Position numbers and translations under genes: made by a program. Source: Gordonia jinghuaiqii (GTDB lineage Bacteria; Actinomycetota; Actinomycetes; Mycobacteriales; Mycobacteriaceae). From it: DNA of 64,000 nt. Shown one piece after another: positions 9,292 to 17,584 of this stretch. Location of the stretch: positions 1,550,001 through 1,614,000 of the forward strand of contig NZ_CP059491.1 of NCBI RefSeq assembly GCF_014041935.1, read 5' to 3'. The first letter of the stretch is position 1; each line of letters opens with the position of its first letter. Below the pieces are notes generated by a model. It had not been told where the DNA came from, made no database searches, and saw only the letters and a list, made by a program, of their open reading frames with translations.

Positions 9292-9978
9292 ATGCGCATC
9301 CTCGTGGTTGATGACGACCGGGCGGTTCGGGAGTCGTTGCGACGGTCGCTCACCTTCAACGGATACAGCGTCGAAACCGCGGGCGACGGCATCGAAGCGC
9401 TCGAGAAGATCCTCGCCGACCGGCCCGACGTCGTCATCCTCGACGTCATGATGCCGCGGCTCGACGGTCTCGAGGTGTGCCGCCGGCTCCGCTCCGCCGG
9501 TGACGACCTGCCCATCCTGGTGCTGACGGCGCGGGACTCGGTCTCCGAGCGGGTCTCCGGACTCGACGCCGGCGCCGACGACTACCTGCCCAAGCCGTTC
9601 GCGCTCGAGGAGCTCCTCGCGCGGCTGCGTGCATTGCTCAGGCGTGCGTCGCCCGACCCCGACGCCGACTCCGAGACCCTCACCTTCGCCGATCTGTCGC
9701 TGGACCCGGTGACCCGCGATGTGACGCGCGGCGAGCGCTCGATCAGCCTCACCCGCACGGAGTTCGCGCTCCTGGAGATGCTGATGGCCAACCCGCGGCG
9801 CGTGCTGTCGCGCAGTCGCATCCTCGAAGAGGTGTGGGGTTATGACTTCCCGACCTCGGGCAACGCGCTCGAGGTCTATGTCGGCTACCTGCGCCGCAAG
9901 ACCGAGGCCGACGGTGAGCCGCGACTGATCCACACGGTGCGTGGCGTCGGCTACGTGCTCCGGGAGACACCGCCGTAG
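9292..9978 (+). CDS. mprA: response regulator MprA (OmpR family)
   Basis: This 228-residue response regulator has a receiver domain (1-120; acidic pocket VDDDR, phosphoacceptor in [13 protein letters not shown] near residue 48, conserved Lys in PKPFALEEL) and an OmpR/PhoB winged-helix domain (about 130-228; [25 protein letters not shown]). The following histidine kinase, PepD and MoaB-like genes give the mycobacterial mprA-mprB-pepD-moaB order, which identifies it as MprA, the envelope-stress and persistence regulator. The ATG at 9292 is preferred because the direct-repeat promoter region lies just upstream. The last base of its TAG is the first base of the mprB GTG. Confidence 0.93.
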   Translation: MRILVVDDDRAVRESLRRSLTFNGYSVETAGDGIEALEKILADRPDVVILDVMMPRLDGLEVCRRLRSAGDDLPILVLTARDSVSERVSGLDAGADDYLPKPFALEELLARLRALLRRASPDPDADSETLTFADLSLDPVTRDVTRGERSISLTRTEFALLEMLMANPRRVLSRSRILEEVWGYDFPTSGNALEVYVGYLRRKTEADGEPRLIHTVRGVGYVLRETPP

Positions 9979-11537
9979 TGGACCGGTCGTCGACGAACAG
10001 CGAGTCGAAGTCCACCGTCGCCCCGCACGCACCCGGGACCCATTCCGCCCTGCGGGATCGGCTGGCCCGGCTGCTCACCGGAAACGCGGGGGGCGCAACC
10101 GGATCCGGGGAGAAGCAGATGCGGGCGCCGATGCCGCTGATGCGGGCGGTGTCGCTGCGCACGCGCGTCACGATCCTCTCCGCGACCGTCGTGCTGGTCT
10201 CGGTGAGCCTGATGGCCGCCGCGGCCTACTTCGTGGTCTACCGCGCGATGTACAACGAGGTCGATCAGCAACTCGAGAGCCGAGCCGACGGGATGGCCGC
10301 ACTCGCGCGGGCCGGGGTGCTGCGGGACCAGCCCGAGCAGCTGGTCGCCGGAACCGTGTTCTCCACCAGCATCTCCATCGCGCTGGTGACCCCGAGCGGG
10401 GAGACCTATCTCATCGGCCAGGTGCCGTTCGAAGATGTCGAACGCGACATCGTGCGGGCCCCGGCGGTGCCCGGATCCACTCGGCAGAGCCTGCGCACCA
10501 CCCGCAACCAGCGGGTCCTGACCCGCAAGCTCGACGACGGCAACACGCTGGTTCTCGCCCAGAGCCTGGTCCAGACCGACCGGGTTCTCAAGCGTCTTGC
10601 CTGGGTGCTGCTCGTGGTCGGTTGTGGCGGAGTCGCTTTGGCGGCCCTGGCCGGAACGGCGGTCGCCCGGGCCGGACTGAGACCCGTGGCCCGACTCAAC
10701 CGTGCGGTGGAGCGGGTCGCCCGCACCAACGACCTGACGCCCATCCCGGTGACCGGCAACGACGAGTTGGCTGACCTGACCGCCAGTTTCAACGCGATGC
10801 TGCGGGCGCTCGACGAGTCCCGCGACCGGCAGGCACGTCTCGTCGCCGATGCGGGCCACGAACTGCGGACCCCGCTCACCTCGCTGCGGACCAATCTGGA
10901 GTTGCTGATCGCGGCGAGCCGGCCAGGGGCGCGGGCCGTGCCCGAACAGGACATGGTCGAGTTGCGCGAGGACCTGATCGCCCAGATCGAGGAATTGTCC
11001 ACGCTCGTCGGCGATCTGGTCGACCTCGCCCGCGAGGACGCCCCCGAGGTGGTCTACGAGGAGATCGACCTCGCCGAGATCGTCGAGCAGGCACTCGAAC
11101 GAGTTCGGCGGCGCCGCAACGACGTCGAGTTCGAGGCCAACCTGTCGTCCTGGTACGTGTTCGGCGAACAGCACGGGATGTCGCGGGCGGTGCTGAACGT
11201 GCTGGACAACGCCGCCAAGTGGAGTCCGCCGGGACGTTCGGTGCGCGTCGAGCTGACCCAGGTGGGGATGTCGACCGCGGAGCTCACCGTCGCCGACGCC
11301 GGGCCCGGCATCCCCGAGGAGGACCGTGATCTGGTGTTCGAGCGGTTCTACCGGTCGACGCAGTCGCGCTCGATGCCCGGCTCCGGTCTGGGACTGGCGA
11401 TCGTGCGGCAGGTGGTCGAACGTCACGGTGGACACGTGGTGGCCGACACCTCGCCGCTCGGGGGAACACTGATCCGGATGACCCTGCCGGGACGCGCGAC
11501 CGCCGCGGAACCATCTCCGCAAGTGATTCGTCAGTAG
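9978..11537 (+). CDS. mprB: sensor histidine kinase MprB
   Basis: This 519-residue membrane kinase has a cytoplasmic N-tail, a first membrane segment near 58-78, an extracytoplasmic sensor region (about 80-205), a second membrane segment (about 207-232), HAMP, a HisKA domain with the phosphorylated His in GHELRTPLTSL (near 294), and an HATPase domain with the N box (LNVLDNAAKW) and GSGLGLAIV. It should phosphorylate MprA in response to envelope stress. It starts with GTG overlapping the mprA stop by one base, so the pair is translationally coupled. The length is close to M. tuberculosis MprB. Confidence 0.93.
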   Translation: MDRSSTNSESKSTVAPHAPGTHSALRDRLARLLTGNAGGATGSGEKQMRAPMPLMRAVSLRTRVTILSATVVLVSVSLMAAAAYFVVYRAMYNEVDQQLESRADGMAALARAGVLRDQPEQLVAGTVFSTSISIALVTPSGETYLIGQVPFEDVERDIVRAPAVPGSTRQSLRTTRNQRVLTRKLDDGNTLVLAQSLVQTDRVLKRLAWVLLVVGCGGVALAALAGTAVARAGLRPVARLNRAVERVARTNDLTPIPVTGNDELADLTASFNAMLRALDESRDRQARLVADAGHELRTPLTSLRTNLELLIAASRPGARAVPEQDMVELREDLIAQIEELSTLVGDLVDLAREDAPEVVYEEIDLAEIVEQALERVRRRRNDVEFEANLSSWYVFGEQHGMSRAVLNVLDNAAKWSPPGRSVRVELTQVGMSTAELTVADAGPGIPEEDRDLVFERFYRSTQSRSMPGSGLGLAIVRQVVERHGGHVVADTSPLGGTLIRMTLPGRATAAEPSPQVIRQ

Positions 11538-11628
11538 GGGAGAAGCGCGTGACATCGGGTCACTCGACGCGGCGCCGCGGGTGGAGAACAGCTGTGTGTT
11601 ACCCGAGGTGACCTGCTCACCGATCACC

Positions 11629-11634
11629 TAGGGT
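11629..11634 (+). promoter_or_regulatory. -10 element candidate for pepD
   Basis: TAGGGT fits the actinobacterial -10 consensus TAnnnT and lies about 115 bases before the pepD start in the 213-bp mprB-pepD gap. This suggests that pepD has its own promoter in addition to any read-through from mprAB. No convincing -35 was identified. Confidence 0.35.
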
Positions 11635-11750
11635 TGACCGAAGGCGCTGTTCGGGTACGACGGTTGAGGTGTTCCGGCCATACCCAGCCACTATGGGACA
11701 ACCCGGCCCGGCGTGTACGGCCGGACCAGGACGACGAGGAAGAGACGACA

Positions 11751-13265
11751 ATGACGACTGGCGGTTCGCAAGGTGGCGGTCCGTACGGGGGTGGCCAGCA
11801 CAGCGGTGGCCAGCACAGCGGGGCCAACCCGCCCACTCCGTCCGGAGCCGAGTCACCGACGCCGTCCTACGGCGCACCGGGATATCCAGGCCGGGACTCC
11901 GGCGGACCGGGCGCCCCGCCGTCGGGTTCGTTCCCCTCGCCGGGTCCTGCGCACTCCTATGGCGGTGGCAACGCGCCGACGTCGTCCTACGGCACCAGCC
12001 AGTTCCCTCCGCAGGGGCAGTACGGCCGTCCCGGCGGCCCGGGACCTTCATACGGTCCGCCCGGACCGGGCGCCTACGGCTCGCAACCCGGTGCCCAGCC
12101 CGTCTTCGGGGACCCGGCCGGTGACCCGACGAGGTCTCCGGCGAAGAAGGGCGGCGGCGGACGTCTGGCGGCGCTCGGAGCGGCTGCGCTGGTGCTGGCA
12201 CTCGTCGCCGGCGGTGTCGGCGGTTTCGCCGGGTACACGCTCGCCGACTCCGACAACGGCTCGACCAGCAACACCAGTGGTCCGCTCGGTGGCGATCCCA
12301 GCGCCAACGGCAACAACAACCCCGTCTCTGCCCCGGAGGGCTCGGTGCAGGAGGTCGCTGCCAGGGTGCTCCCGTCGGTCGTCTCGATCGAGGTCGCCTC
12401 GGGCGGTGCCCTCGGGTCGGGTTCGGGCGTGGTCCTGAGCCGGGACGGCGTGATCATGACCAACAACCACGTCGTGAGTGCGGGCGGGAACGCTCCCGCG
12501 TCCAAGGTCGCGGTGAACTTCTCCGACGGGTCCCGGTCCGAAGCCCGCGTGCTGGGGGCGGACCCGATCTCCGACATCGCGGTCATCAAGGTCCAGCGCG
12601 ACGATCTGACCGCGATCACGGTCGGCAACTCGAACAATCTCGCGGTGGGACAGGACGTGATCGCGATCGGCTCGCCCCTGGGCCTCGCGGGCACGGTCAC
12701 CACCGGCATCATCAGTGCGCTCAACCGCCCGGTGCTGACGTCGCGGGATCCCAGTAGCAACACCACGTCGGTGATCGACGCGATCCAGACCGACGCCGCG
12801 ATCAACCCCGGCAACTCCGGCGGCGCCCTGGTGAATGCGCGGGGTGCGCTGATCGGTATCAACACCGCCATCGCGACCCTCGGCGGGGGAGAGGAACAGG
12901 CCACTGGCAGCATCGGACTCGGGTTCGCGATCCCGATCGATCAGGCGATCCGGGTGGCCAAGGAACTCGAGACGACCGGAAAGGCCAGTCACGCCAACAT
13001 CGGTGTGTCGGTGCGTCCGAGCGGAGACACCGACGCTCCCGGGGCCGTCGTCACCGCGGTGACACCGGGTGGGCCGGCCGCGGCTGCGGGCATCCCCGCC
13101 GACGCGGTGATCACCAAACTCGACGATCGCGTGATCTCCTCGGGCGACGCCCTGGTCGCCGCGGTGCGTTCGCACGCACCGGGAGACACCGTGACCGTGA
13201 CCTATCGGGTCAACGGTGCGAGCAGGACCGCACAGGTGAAGCTGGGGACGCTCGAGGTCAAGTGA
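11751..13265 (+). CDS. pepD: HtrA-family membrane serine protease PepD
   Basis: This 504-residue envelope protease has a Pro/Gly/Ser/Tyr-rich cytoplasmic N-terminus (1-135), one membrane anchor (about 140-162), a trypsin-like protease domain and one PDZ domain (about 415-500). The catalytic triad is visible: His in MTNNHVVSAG (near 238), Asp in SDIAVIKV (near 275) and Ser in GNSGGAL (near 355). Orthologues degrade or chaperone misfolded envelope proteins and are linked to MprAB and SigE. The ATG at 11751 is chosen for the GAGGAAGAG upstream; an extension to 11634 is possible but has no ribosome binding site. Confidence 0.93.
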   Translation: MTTGGSQGGGPYGGGQHSGGQHSGANPPTPSGAESPTPSYGAPGYPGRDSGGPGAPPSGSFPSPGPAHSYGGGNAPTSSYGTSQFPPQGQYGRPGGPGPSYGPPGPGAYGSQPGAQPVFGDPAGDPTRSPAKKGGGGRLAALGAAALVLALVAGGVGGFAGYTLADSDNGSTSNTSGPLGGDPSANGNNNPVSAPEGSVQEVAARVLPSVVSIEVASGGALGSGSGVVLSRDGVIMTNNHVVSAGGNAPASKVAVNFSDGSRSEARVLGADPISDIAVIKVQRDDLTAITVGNSNNLAVGQDVIAIGSPLGLAGTVTTGIISALNRPVLTSRDPSSNTTSVIDAIQTDAAINPGNSGGALVNARGALIGINTAIATLGGGEEQATGSIGLGFAIPIDQAIRVAKELETTGKASHANIGVSVRPSGDTDAPGAVVTAVTPGGPAAAAGIPADAVITKLDDRVISSGDALVAAVRSHAPGDTVTVTYRVNGASRTAQVKLGTLEVK

Positions 13266-13397
13266 CCGGCGAGCGCGGGGCTCGGTGACCCGCAAGTGCA
13301 ACTTTTCATCGAGGTTGCACCTGCGCCCGACGAAGGCGCTGGTGCAGCGCAGCACGACCGACCGTCTCGACGGTCCGACCGATTAGAAAGGCCTGTC

Positions 13398-14066
13398 ATG
13401 TCCGACTCTGGTTCCCGCACCTCCGGTAACACCGCCATCTCCGCCGAGACCGGGATCGAGGAGGGTGCGCTCGGTGTCCGGCTCGCGGGTGACCCCGGGC
13501 GGGTGGACCCGGCGGACGTGGTGGCGGCCGACGCCGCGGCACGCGAGTTCGTCGCACGCCACGAGCAGGCCACGCACCGGCCGCAGGGCGGAGAGATAGG
13601 TCGCGCGCTGGTCGTCGTCGTCGACGACGAGGCCGCACATGGCGAAGACCGGAGCCTCCTGGGTCCGCTCGTCGGCGAACTGCTCGCCGAGGCGGGCTTC
13701 CATGTGGACGCGGCCGTCGTGGTCTCCGGCGACGAGGTGGAGATCCGCAACGCGCTGAACACCGCGGTGATCGGCGGTGTCGACCTGGTGGTGTCGGTGG
13801 GCGGTGTGGGTGTCGGTGCCCGCGACGTGACCCCGGAGGCCACCGAACCGTTGCTCGACCGCCGACTACGGGGCATCGAGGAGGCCGTGCGGAGCTCCGG
13901 GCTCGCGGCCGGGGCCACCGACGGCGGACTTTCGCGCGGGCTGGCCGGAATCTCGGGCCAGACGCTGGTGGTCAACATCGCCAACTCCCGCGCCGCGGTG
14001 CGCGACGGGATGGCCACCGCCGCCCCGCTCGCGAAATACGTGATCGAGTCGATCAGCGAATTCTGA
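13398..14066 (+). CDS. moaB2: MogA/MoaB-domain protein (MoaB2-like)
   Basis: This 222-residue protein has a C-terminal MoCF_biosynth domain (about 75-222; IGRALVVVVDD, VVSVGGVGVGARDVTPEAT, GATDGGLSRGLAGISG), related to enzymes that bind or adenylylate molybdopterin. The N-terminal 70 residues are an extension. The usual GGTG is altered to GGVGVG, and the second conserved acidic-rich segment is weak, so catalytic competence is uncertain. It follows pepD as in mycobacteria (moaB2). A molybdopterin role would fit the nitrate reductase nearby, but the linkage to mprAB-pepD is the conserved one. Start: ATG at 13398 after AGAAAGG. Confidence 0.8.
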   Translation: MSDSGSRTSGNTAISAETGIEEGALGVRLAGDPGRVDPADVVAADAAAREFVARHEQATHRPQGGEIGRALVVVVDDEAAHGEDRSLLGPLVGELLAEAGFHVDAAVVVSGDEVEIRNALNTAVIGGVDLVVSVGGVGVGARDVTPEATEPLLDRRLRGIEEAVRSSGLAAGATDGGLSRGLAGISGQTLVVNIANSRAAVRDGMATAAPLAKYVIESISEF

Positions 14067-14163
14067 CGCGGTCCGTGCGGCCATACCAGAATTTCTTTGA
14101 GCTAAGCTAAGAAAACCCCAGGTTAACTCGTGTGTTCCACCTCGCAATGGGACGTCTGATCCG

Positions 14164-14367
14164 GTGAAAAATGATCCCGAGAAGTCCGAAAAACCGATGG
14201 TGACCAGCGATGACATGGTCGCCCGGCGTCGTGCTGCCCGGCGCCGGACGCTCGACTCGGTCTTCGGTGCCGACCTCCCGGAGATCACCTCCGACGAGAG
14301 TGACGAACATCACACAGGACGCTCTAAGGATTGGTTCGAAGCGCAGCGGCCGCCTCACTATGAGTGA
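14164..14367 (+). CDS. small conserved-looking basic protein, unknown function
   Basis: This 67-residue (GTG start) or 56-residue (ATG at 14197) product has a strongly basic helix (MVARRRAARRRTLDSVFG) followed by an acidic, polar stretch and an aromatic C-terminus (DWFEAQRPPHYE). It has no membrane segment. I believe similar small proteins follow moaB-like genes in relatives, but I cannot name a family. Codon use is typical of the region. The reverse strand has no better candidate. Confidence 0.6.
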   Translation: MKNDPEKSEKPMVTSDDMVARRRAARRRTLDSVFGADLPEITSDESDEHHTGRSKDWFEAQRPPHYE

Positions 14368-14759
14368 AATGCGACATCCTCTACATAGGCGCATCAGCGT
14401 GTTTATCTGTCGTTAACTTTCACCTTTCCATCGCTGGCGGATTTCACATTTGCGATTGTGCGTGTCCTATTCGTGACACGCCTGAGTCCTCCTGTTGCCC
14501 CACTTGAGACCCCTCCGATAACGTTCGCCTCGACAACGCTTGGTGCCCAGAGTCGGGAGCTGAGAGTGGTCCTGCGATCTGTCGCGAGTGACAACGCAGC
14601 ACTGACCAGGACTTCGAAGGATTCTGAACATCCGCTAAGAAGTGCGTAAGCGCTCACTTAGTGGTATCTGTGTGGAAGCCCATCGAAGCTCGAGGGTCAT
14701 GACTTGCGGATGTACGTGCATTCCGCGGGGTAACAGCCGAATCCTGTGAGAGGGAACGA
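14368..14759. other. gene-free 5' region of the porin pair
   Basis: This 392-bp stretch is less GC-rich than its surroundings, and no frame in it looks protein-coding. It must hold the promoter of the porin genes. An imperfect inverted repeat (CTAAG ... CTTAG, 14635-14660) lies about 100 bases before the first porin, and GAGAGGGA precedes its ATG. No -35/-10 pair could be fixed with confidence. Confidence 0.4.
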
Positions 14760-15401
14760 ATGAGCAAGTTCAGCAAGCTTGGGCTGCGCCGCGCCGCGGG
14801 CGCGGTCGCGATTGCCTCGGCCGCGGTCGTGGGCCTGGCCGGCATCGGTGCCGGTGAGGCGGCGGCAGGAAAGCTGGCCAACGGTTACAAGAAGGCCGCC
14901 GGCATCGACGGCGAGTCGATCCAGACCTGGCGCACCGGTGAGTTCGCACTCCCCGCCCCGTCTGTGGCCAACAACGGTTCGGGACGCTCCGCAGTGGTTT
15001 CGGGTATCTACCAGGCTCAGGCCAGCAAGGGCGTCGGCGGCAATCTCGCGGTCAAGCTGCTCATCGGTTGCCAGGTGGACATCACCGGTCTCCAAGGCGG
15101 ACTCGGCGCGGGCATTGACCTGACCGGACTCGATGCCGCGGGCTCCCTCAGCATCCCCCTCAAGCCGGGCGAGGTCGTCGTCGCCGACATCACCGACAAG
15201 GATCTGTCCGACTCGGGCAGGGCCGCCATCCAGCTGTCCCAGTTCGAGGTCCAGGTCCAGCAGTGCGGTGGCTACGCCTCGGCACGCACGATCACCAAGG
15301 TCATCGGCGCCAAGGGTTACAGCACCGACGACGGCAAGGTCAGCGGCGAAGGCACCCTCATCCAGTCCACCCTGTACGGCCAGCCCTTCAGCCTCAACTG
15401 A
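14760..15401 (+). CDS. MspA-family porin (first of two)
   Basis: This 213-residue protein has a signal peptide (basic n-region, hydrophobic 12-30, cleavage after about GEAAA). The mature chain has the MspA pattern: an early W, the GGNLAVKLLIGCQVDI strand, a Gly-rich hairpin, LKPGEV, a late CGGYASARTITKV and a C-terminal YGQPFSLN. Two Cys (IGCQ and QCGG) match the positions seen in MspA-like porins of Gordonia, Rhodococcus and Nocardia. It should assemble as an oligomeric pore in the mycolate outer membrane for small hydrophilic solutes. A good GAGAGGGA ribosome site precedes the ATG. Confidence 0.9.
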   Translation: MSKFSKLGLRRAAGAVAIASAAVVGLAGIGAGEAAAGKLANGYKKAAGIDGESIQTWRTGEFALPAPSVANNGSGRSAVVSGIYQAQASKGVGGNLAVKLLIGCQVDITGLQGGLGAGIDLTGLDAAGSLSIPLKPGEVVVADITDKDLSDSGRAAIQLSQFEVQVQQCGGYASARTITKVIGAKGYSTDDGKVSGEGTLIQSTLYGQPFSLN

Positions 15402-15403
15402 GC

Positions 15404-15440
15404 GGGCGCAGATAACTAGCACGACCTGACTTATCTGCCC
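15404..15440 (+). terminator. hairpin between the two porin genes (attenuator or processing site)
   Basis: GGGCGCAGATAA (15404-15415) pairs with TTATCTGCCC (15431-15440), giving about ten base pairs with one bulge and a 15-base loop. There is no T tract. Its position directly after the first porin stop suggests partial termination or mRNA stabilisation that could set the ratio of the two porins. Confidence 0.5.
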
Positions 15441-15471
15441 TGAGCAGATTGATATTCCACGAAGGGGAATC

Positions 15472-16134
15472 ATGAAGAAGAACATCACGCGTCGCGTGGT
15501 TGCGGCGGCCGGTCTTGCCGGTGCCGTCGCGATGGGCCTCACCAGCCTGGGTGCCGGTGGCGCCACGGCGGGCCCGCTGCCGGGTGGCAACATCACCCGC
15601 ACCCTGGTCGACGGAACCCCCGTCACCGTCCAGCTGTTCGACGAGTTCGTCAACGTGCAGCGCGCCGTCACCAACGTCCAGACGAGCCGTGAGGTCTGGC
15701 TCTCGGGCAAGGTCAAGGTCACCGTCGGCGGCAAGGCCGAGGGCGGATCGATCGCTGCCGGTTACCTCGTCGGCTGCCAGGTGAACTTCGGCGCGAGCGC
15801 AGGCGCCGAAGCCGGCGTGCGGGTTGACCAGGTCGAAGCGAATAACGGTGTGGTTGCCGGTGCAGAGGCCGGCTTCAATCTCGGACCGGGACAGGCCACG
15901 TACTTCCCGATCATCGAAGAGACCTCGGGCAGCGACACGGCCTACAAGGACTACAACGTCTCCAGCTACACCTTCCTGGGTAAGAAGGGTGGCGTGACCT
16001 ACAGCCAGCAGAAGTTCGGCATGGACGGTTGCGCGGGCTACGCCTCGGCCAAGGCCAAGATCAAGGTCACGGTCAGCACCGACGCGGTCAAGGGTGTCAT
16101 CACCCTGTACGGCAAGCCGTTCAGCATCGGCTGA
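15472..16134 (+). CDS. MspA-family porin (second of two)
   Basis: This 220-residue secreted protein has a signal peptide (KKNITRR start, hydrophobic core 10-30, GGATAGP) and the same fold pattern as the upstream porin: REVWLSGKVKVTVGGKAEGG, YLVGCQVNFGA, a late GCAGYASAKAKIKV and the C-terminal YGKPFSIG. The two proteins are clearly paralogous but well diverged, so the duplication is not recent. MspA-type porins form octameric channels, and paired genes may give mixed or alternative pores. GAAGGGGAATC lies just before the ATG. A strong terminator follows at 16158. Confidence 0.9.
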   Translation: MKKNITRRVVAAAGLAGAVAMGLTSLGAGGATAGPLPGGNITRTLVDGTPVTVQLFDEFVNVQRAVTNVQTSREVWLSGKVKVTVGGKAEGGSIAAGYLVGCQVNFGASAGAEAGVRVDQVEANNGVVAGAEAGFNLGPGQATYFPIIEETSGSDTAYKDYNVSSYTFLGKKGGVTYSQQKFGMDGCAGYASAKAKIKVTVSTDAVKGVITLYGKPFSIG

Positions 16135-16157
16135 TCTGCTCGCTGACCCATCAGCAC

Positions 16158-16199
16158 CACCGCGGGGCGGGAATTCGAAAAGGGTTCCCGCCCCGCGGT
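16158..16199 (+). terminator. strong hairpin terminator after the porin pair
   Basis: ACCGCGGGGCGGGAA (16158-16172) pairs perfectly with TTCCCGCCCCGCGGT (16185-16199) over a 12-base loop. This 15-bp GC-rich stem lies 23 bases after the second porin stop. There is no long T run, as is usual for actinobacterial terminators. Confidence 0.85.
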
Positions 16200-16545
16200 G
16201 TTGATGTCTGTTCGTCTGCTGCCGGGATCGGGTCTCGATGCGGGAATGCACGCGCCCAGGACGAGGGCTGTGTCGTCTACGAGACCACCCGAACGAAGCT
16301 CCACGACTCAGTGACCGCTCGACCCGCCCTCCGAGGAGATCCCCCTCCGACGAGATCCGTGTCGGTGTGGAGGACTACCTGGCTGCGACGGCCGGCGAGG
16401 GCCGTGCCATTACGGGTTCGTCCAGATCCGGGGCGGGCATCGGAATCTCGTCATCGACCCCGAGACACCGAACGCGTGAAGCGGCCATGCTGCGGCTACA
16501 CCAACTTCCACGCCGTCGGTGAGCAACCGGCGAGCAGGGCCCGGC
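16200..16545. other. gene-free region with possible coding remnants
   Basis: No complete gene was found between the porin terminator and the converging esterase. One plus-strand frame ending near 16470 spells a short Cys/Gly-rich segment (PCHYGFVQIRGG, then RNLVIDPETPN) without a usable start, and another nearby frame has KRPCCGYTNFHAVG. These could be remnants of a degraded small gene, but chance cannot be excluded. Confidence 0.3.
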
Positions 16546-17526
16546 TCAGCTCAGGGCACGCTCGTAGAACGACCACGAACGGTGCAGCTGATCCTGCCAG
16601 TACATCCACGAGTGGGTGCCGGTCGGCGGGAGGTCGACGGTCGCGGGAATGTTCAACTGTCCGAGGCGATTCAGCAACTGAACCGTGCACGCGCCGGTGG
16701 TGCCTTCGATGACGCCGCCGACCAGAACCTGATCGACCAGGGTCGACGGATCCTGGACGTGGCGCGGAGTGTCGTACCGGCCGGGAAGGCCGCCGGCATT
16801 GGAGATGTAGAGCTTCTTGCCGCGCAGCTTGTCGGCGTTGATCACCGGATCGTTGGCCCGCCAGCCCGGGCCGTTGTACGGGCCCCACATGTTGGTGGCG
16901 TCTCCCTGTCCACGCGTCTCGACGACGAGACGAATGCTCTGCTGGCCGAGGGGATCCGACGTCGTCGGGCAACCGCTGTAGGAGCCGGCGGCCTGATACA
17001 GCTCGGGATGTTCGATGGCGAGGTTCAGGACCGAGGTGCCCGACGAGGAGATGCCGCCGATCGCGTTGCGACCGGAGGTGTTGTAGGTGGCGTCGACGAC
17101 CGGCGGGAGTTCTTTGCCGAGGAACGTCGACCACTTGTTGACACCGAGTACCGGGTCCGGCTTCTGCCAGTCGGTGTAGTAGCTGTACGCGCCGGCGTTG
17201 GGGATGACGACGTAGAGGTTCTTGTCCCTGGTGAACTCGACGATGTCGGTCTTCTCCAGCCAGTTGGCACGATCCTCGCCGCCGCCGGCACCGTTGAGCA
17301 GATAGAGCACTCCGCGCGGCGTGGACTCGTCGGCAGGCTTGATGACCGTCAGCGGGACGTCGCGGTCCATCGCATCGGAATGGACGATGATGTCGGTGAC
17401 CCGGTCGGAGGGCGATCCCGCATCCACCAACCCGGGGACGGCACTCGCCACACCGGACAGCGGGGCGACGAGCGAGATGCTCAGCGCGGCAGCGATCAGT
17501 CCGAACCTGCGTAGAGACCTGTACAA
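16546..17526 (-). CDS. secreted antigen-85-like esterase / mycolyltransferase family protein
   Basis: This 326-residue protein has a signal peptide (about 1-30, ending GVASA) and an alpha/beta-hydrolase fold of the esterase D / Ag85 type. The nucleophile elbow is GISSSG (near residue 170, in place of the usual GxSMxG), and the catalytic His lies in TGTHSWMYW, matching the GTHSW of Ag85 mycolyltransferases. Such enzymes transfer mycolates to arabinogalactan or trehalose outside the membrane. The substrate could instead be another ester. It is a single gene, convergent with the porin operon and transcribed in the same direction as the ABC genes upstream of it. Confidence 0.82.
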   Translation of the reverse strand: MYRSLRRFGLIAAALSISLVAPLSGVASAVPGLVDAGSPSDRVTDIIVHSDAMDRDVPLTVIKPADESTPRGVLYLLNGAGGGEDRANWLEKTDIVEFTRDKNLYVVIPNAGAYSYYTDWQKPDPVLGVNKWSTFLGKELPPVVDATYNTSGRNAIGGISSSGTSVLNLAIEHPELYQAAGSYSGCPTTSDPLGQQSIRLVVETRGQGDATNMWGPYNGPGWRANDPVINADKLRGKKLYISNAGGLPGRYDTPRHVQDPSTLVDQVLVGGVIEGTTGACTVQLLNRLGQLNIPATVDLPPTGTHSWMYWQDQLHRSWSFYERALS

Positions 17527-17584
17527 GTGTTCCTCCTCAACGAGAAAGTCGAAGTCCGCGCCGCAGGCGGGCGCTCACTTCTGG

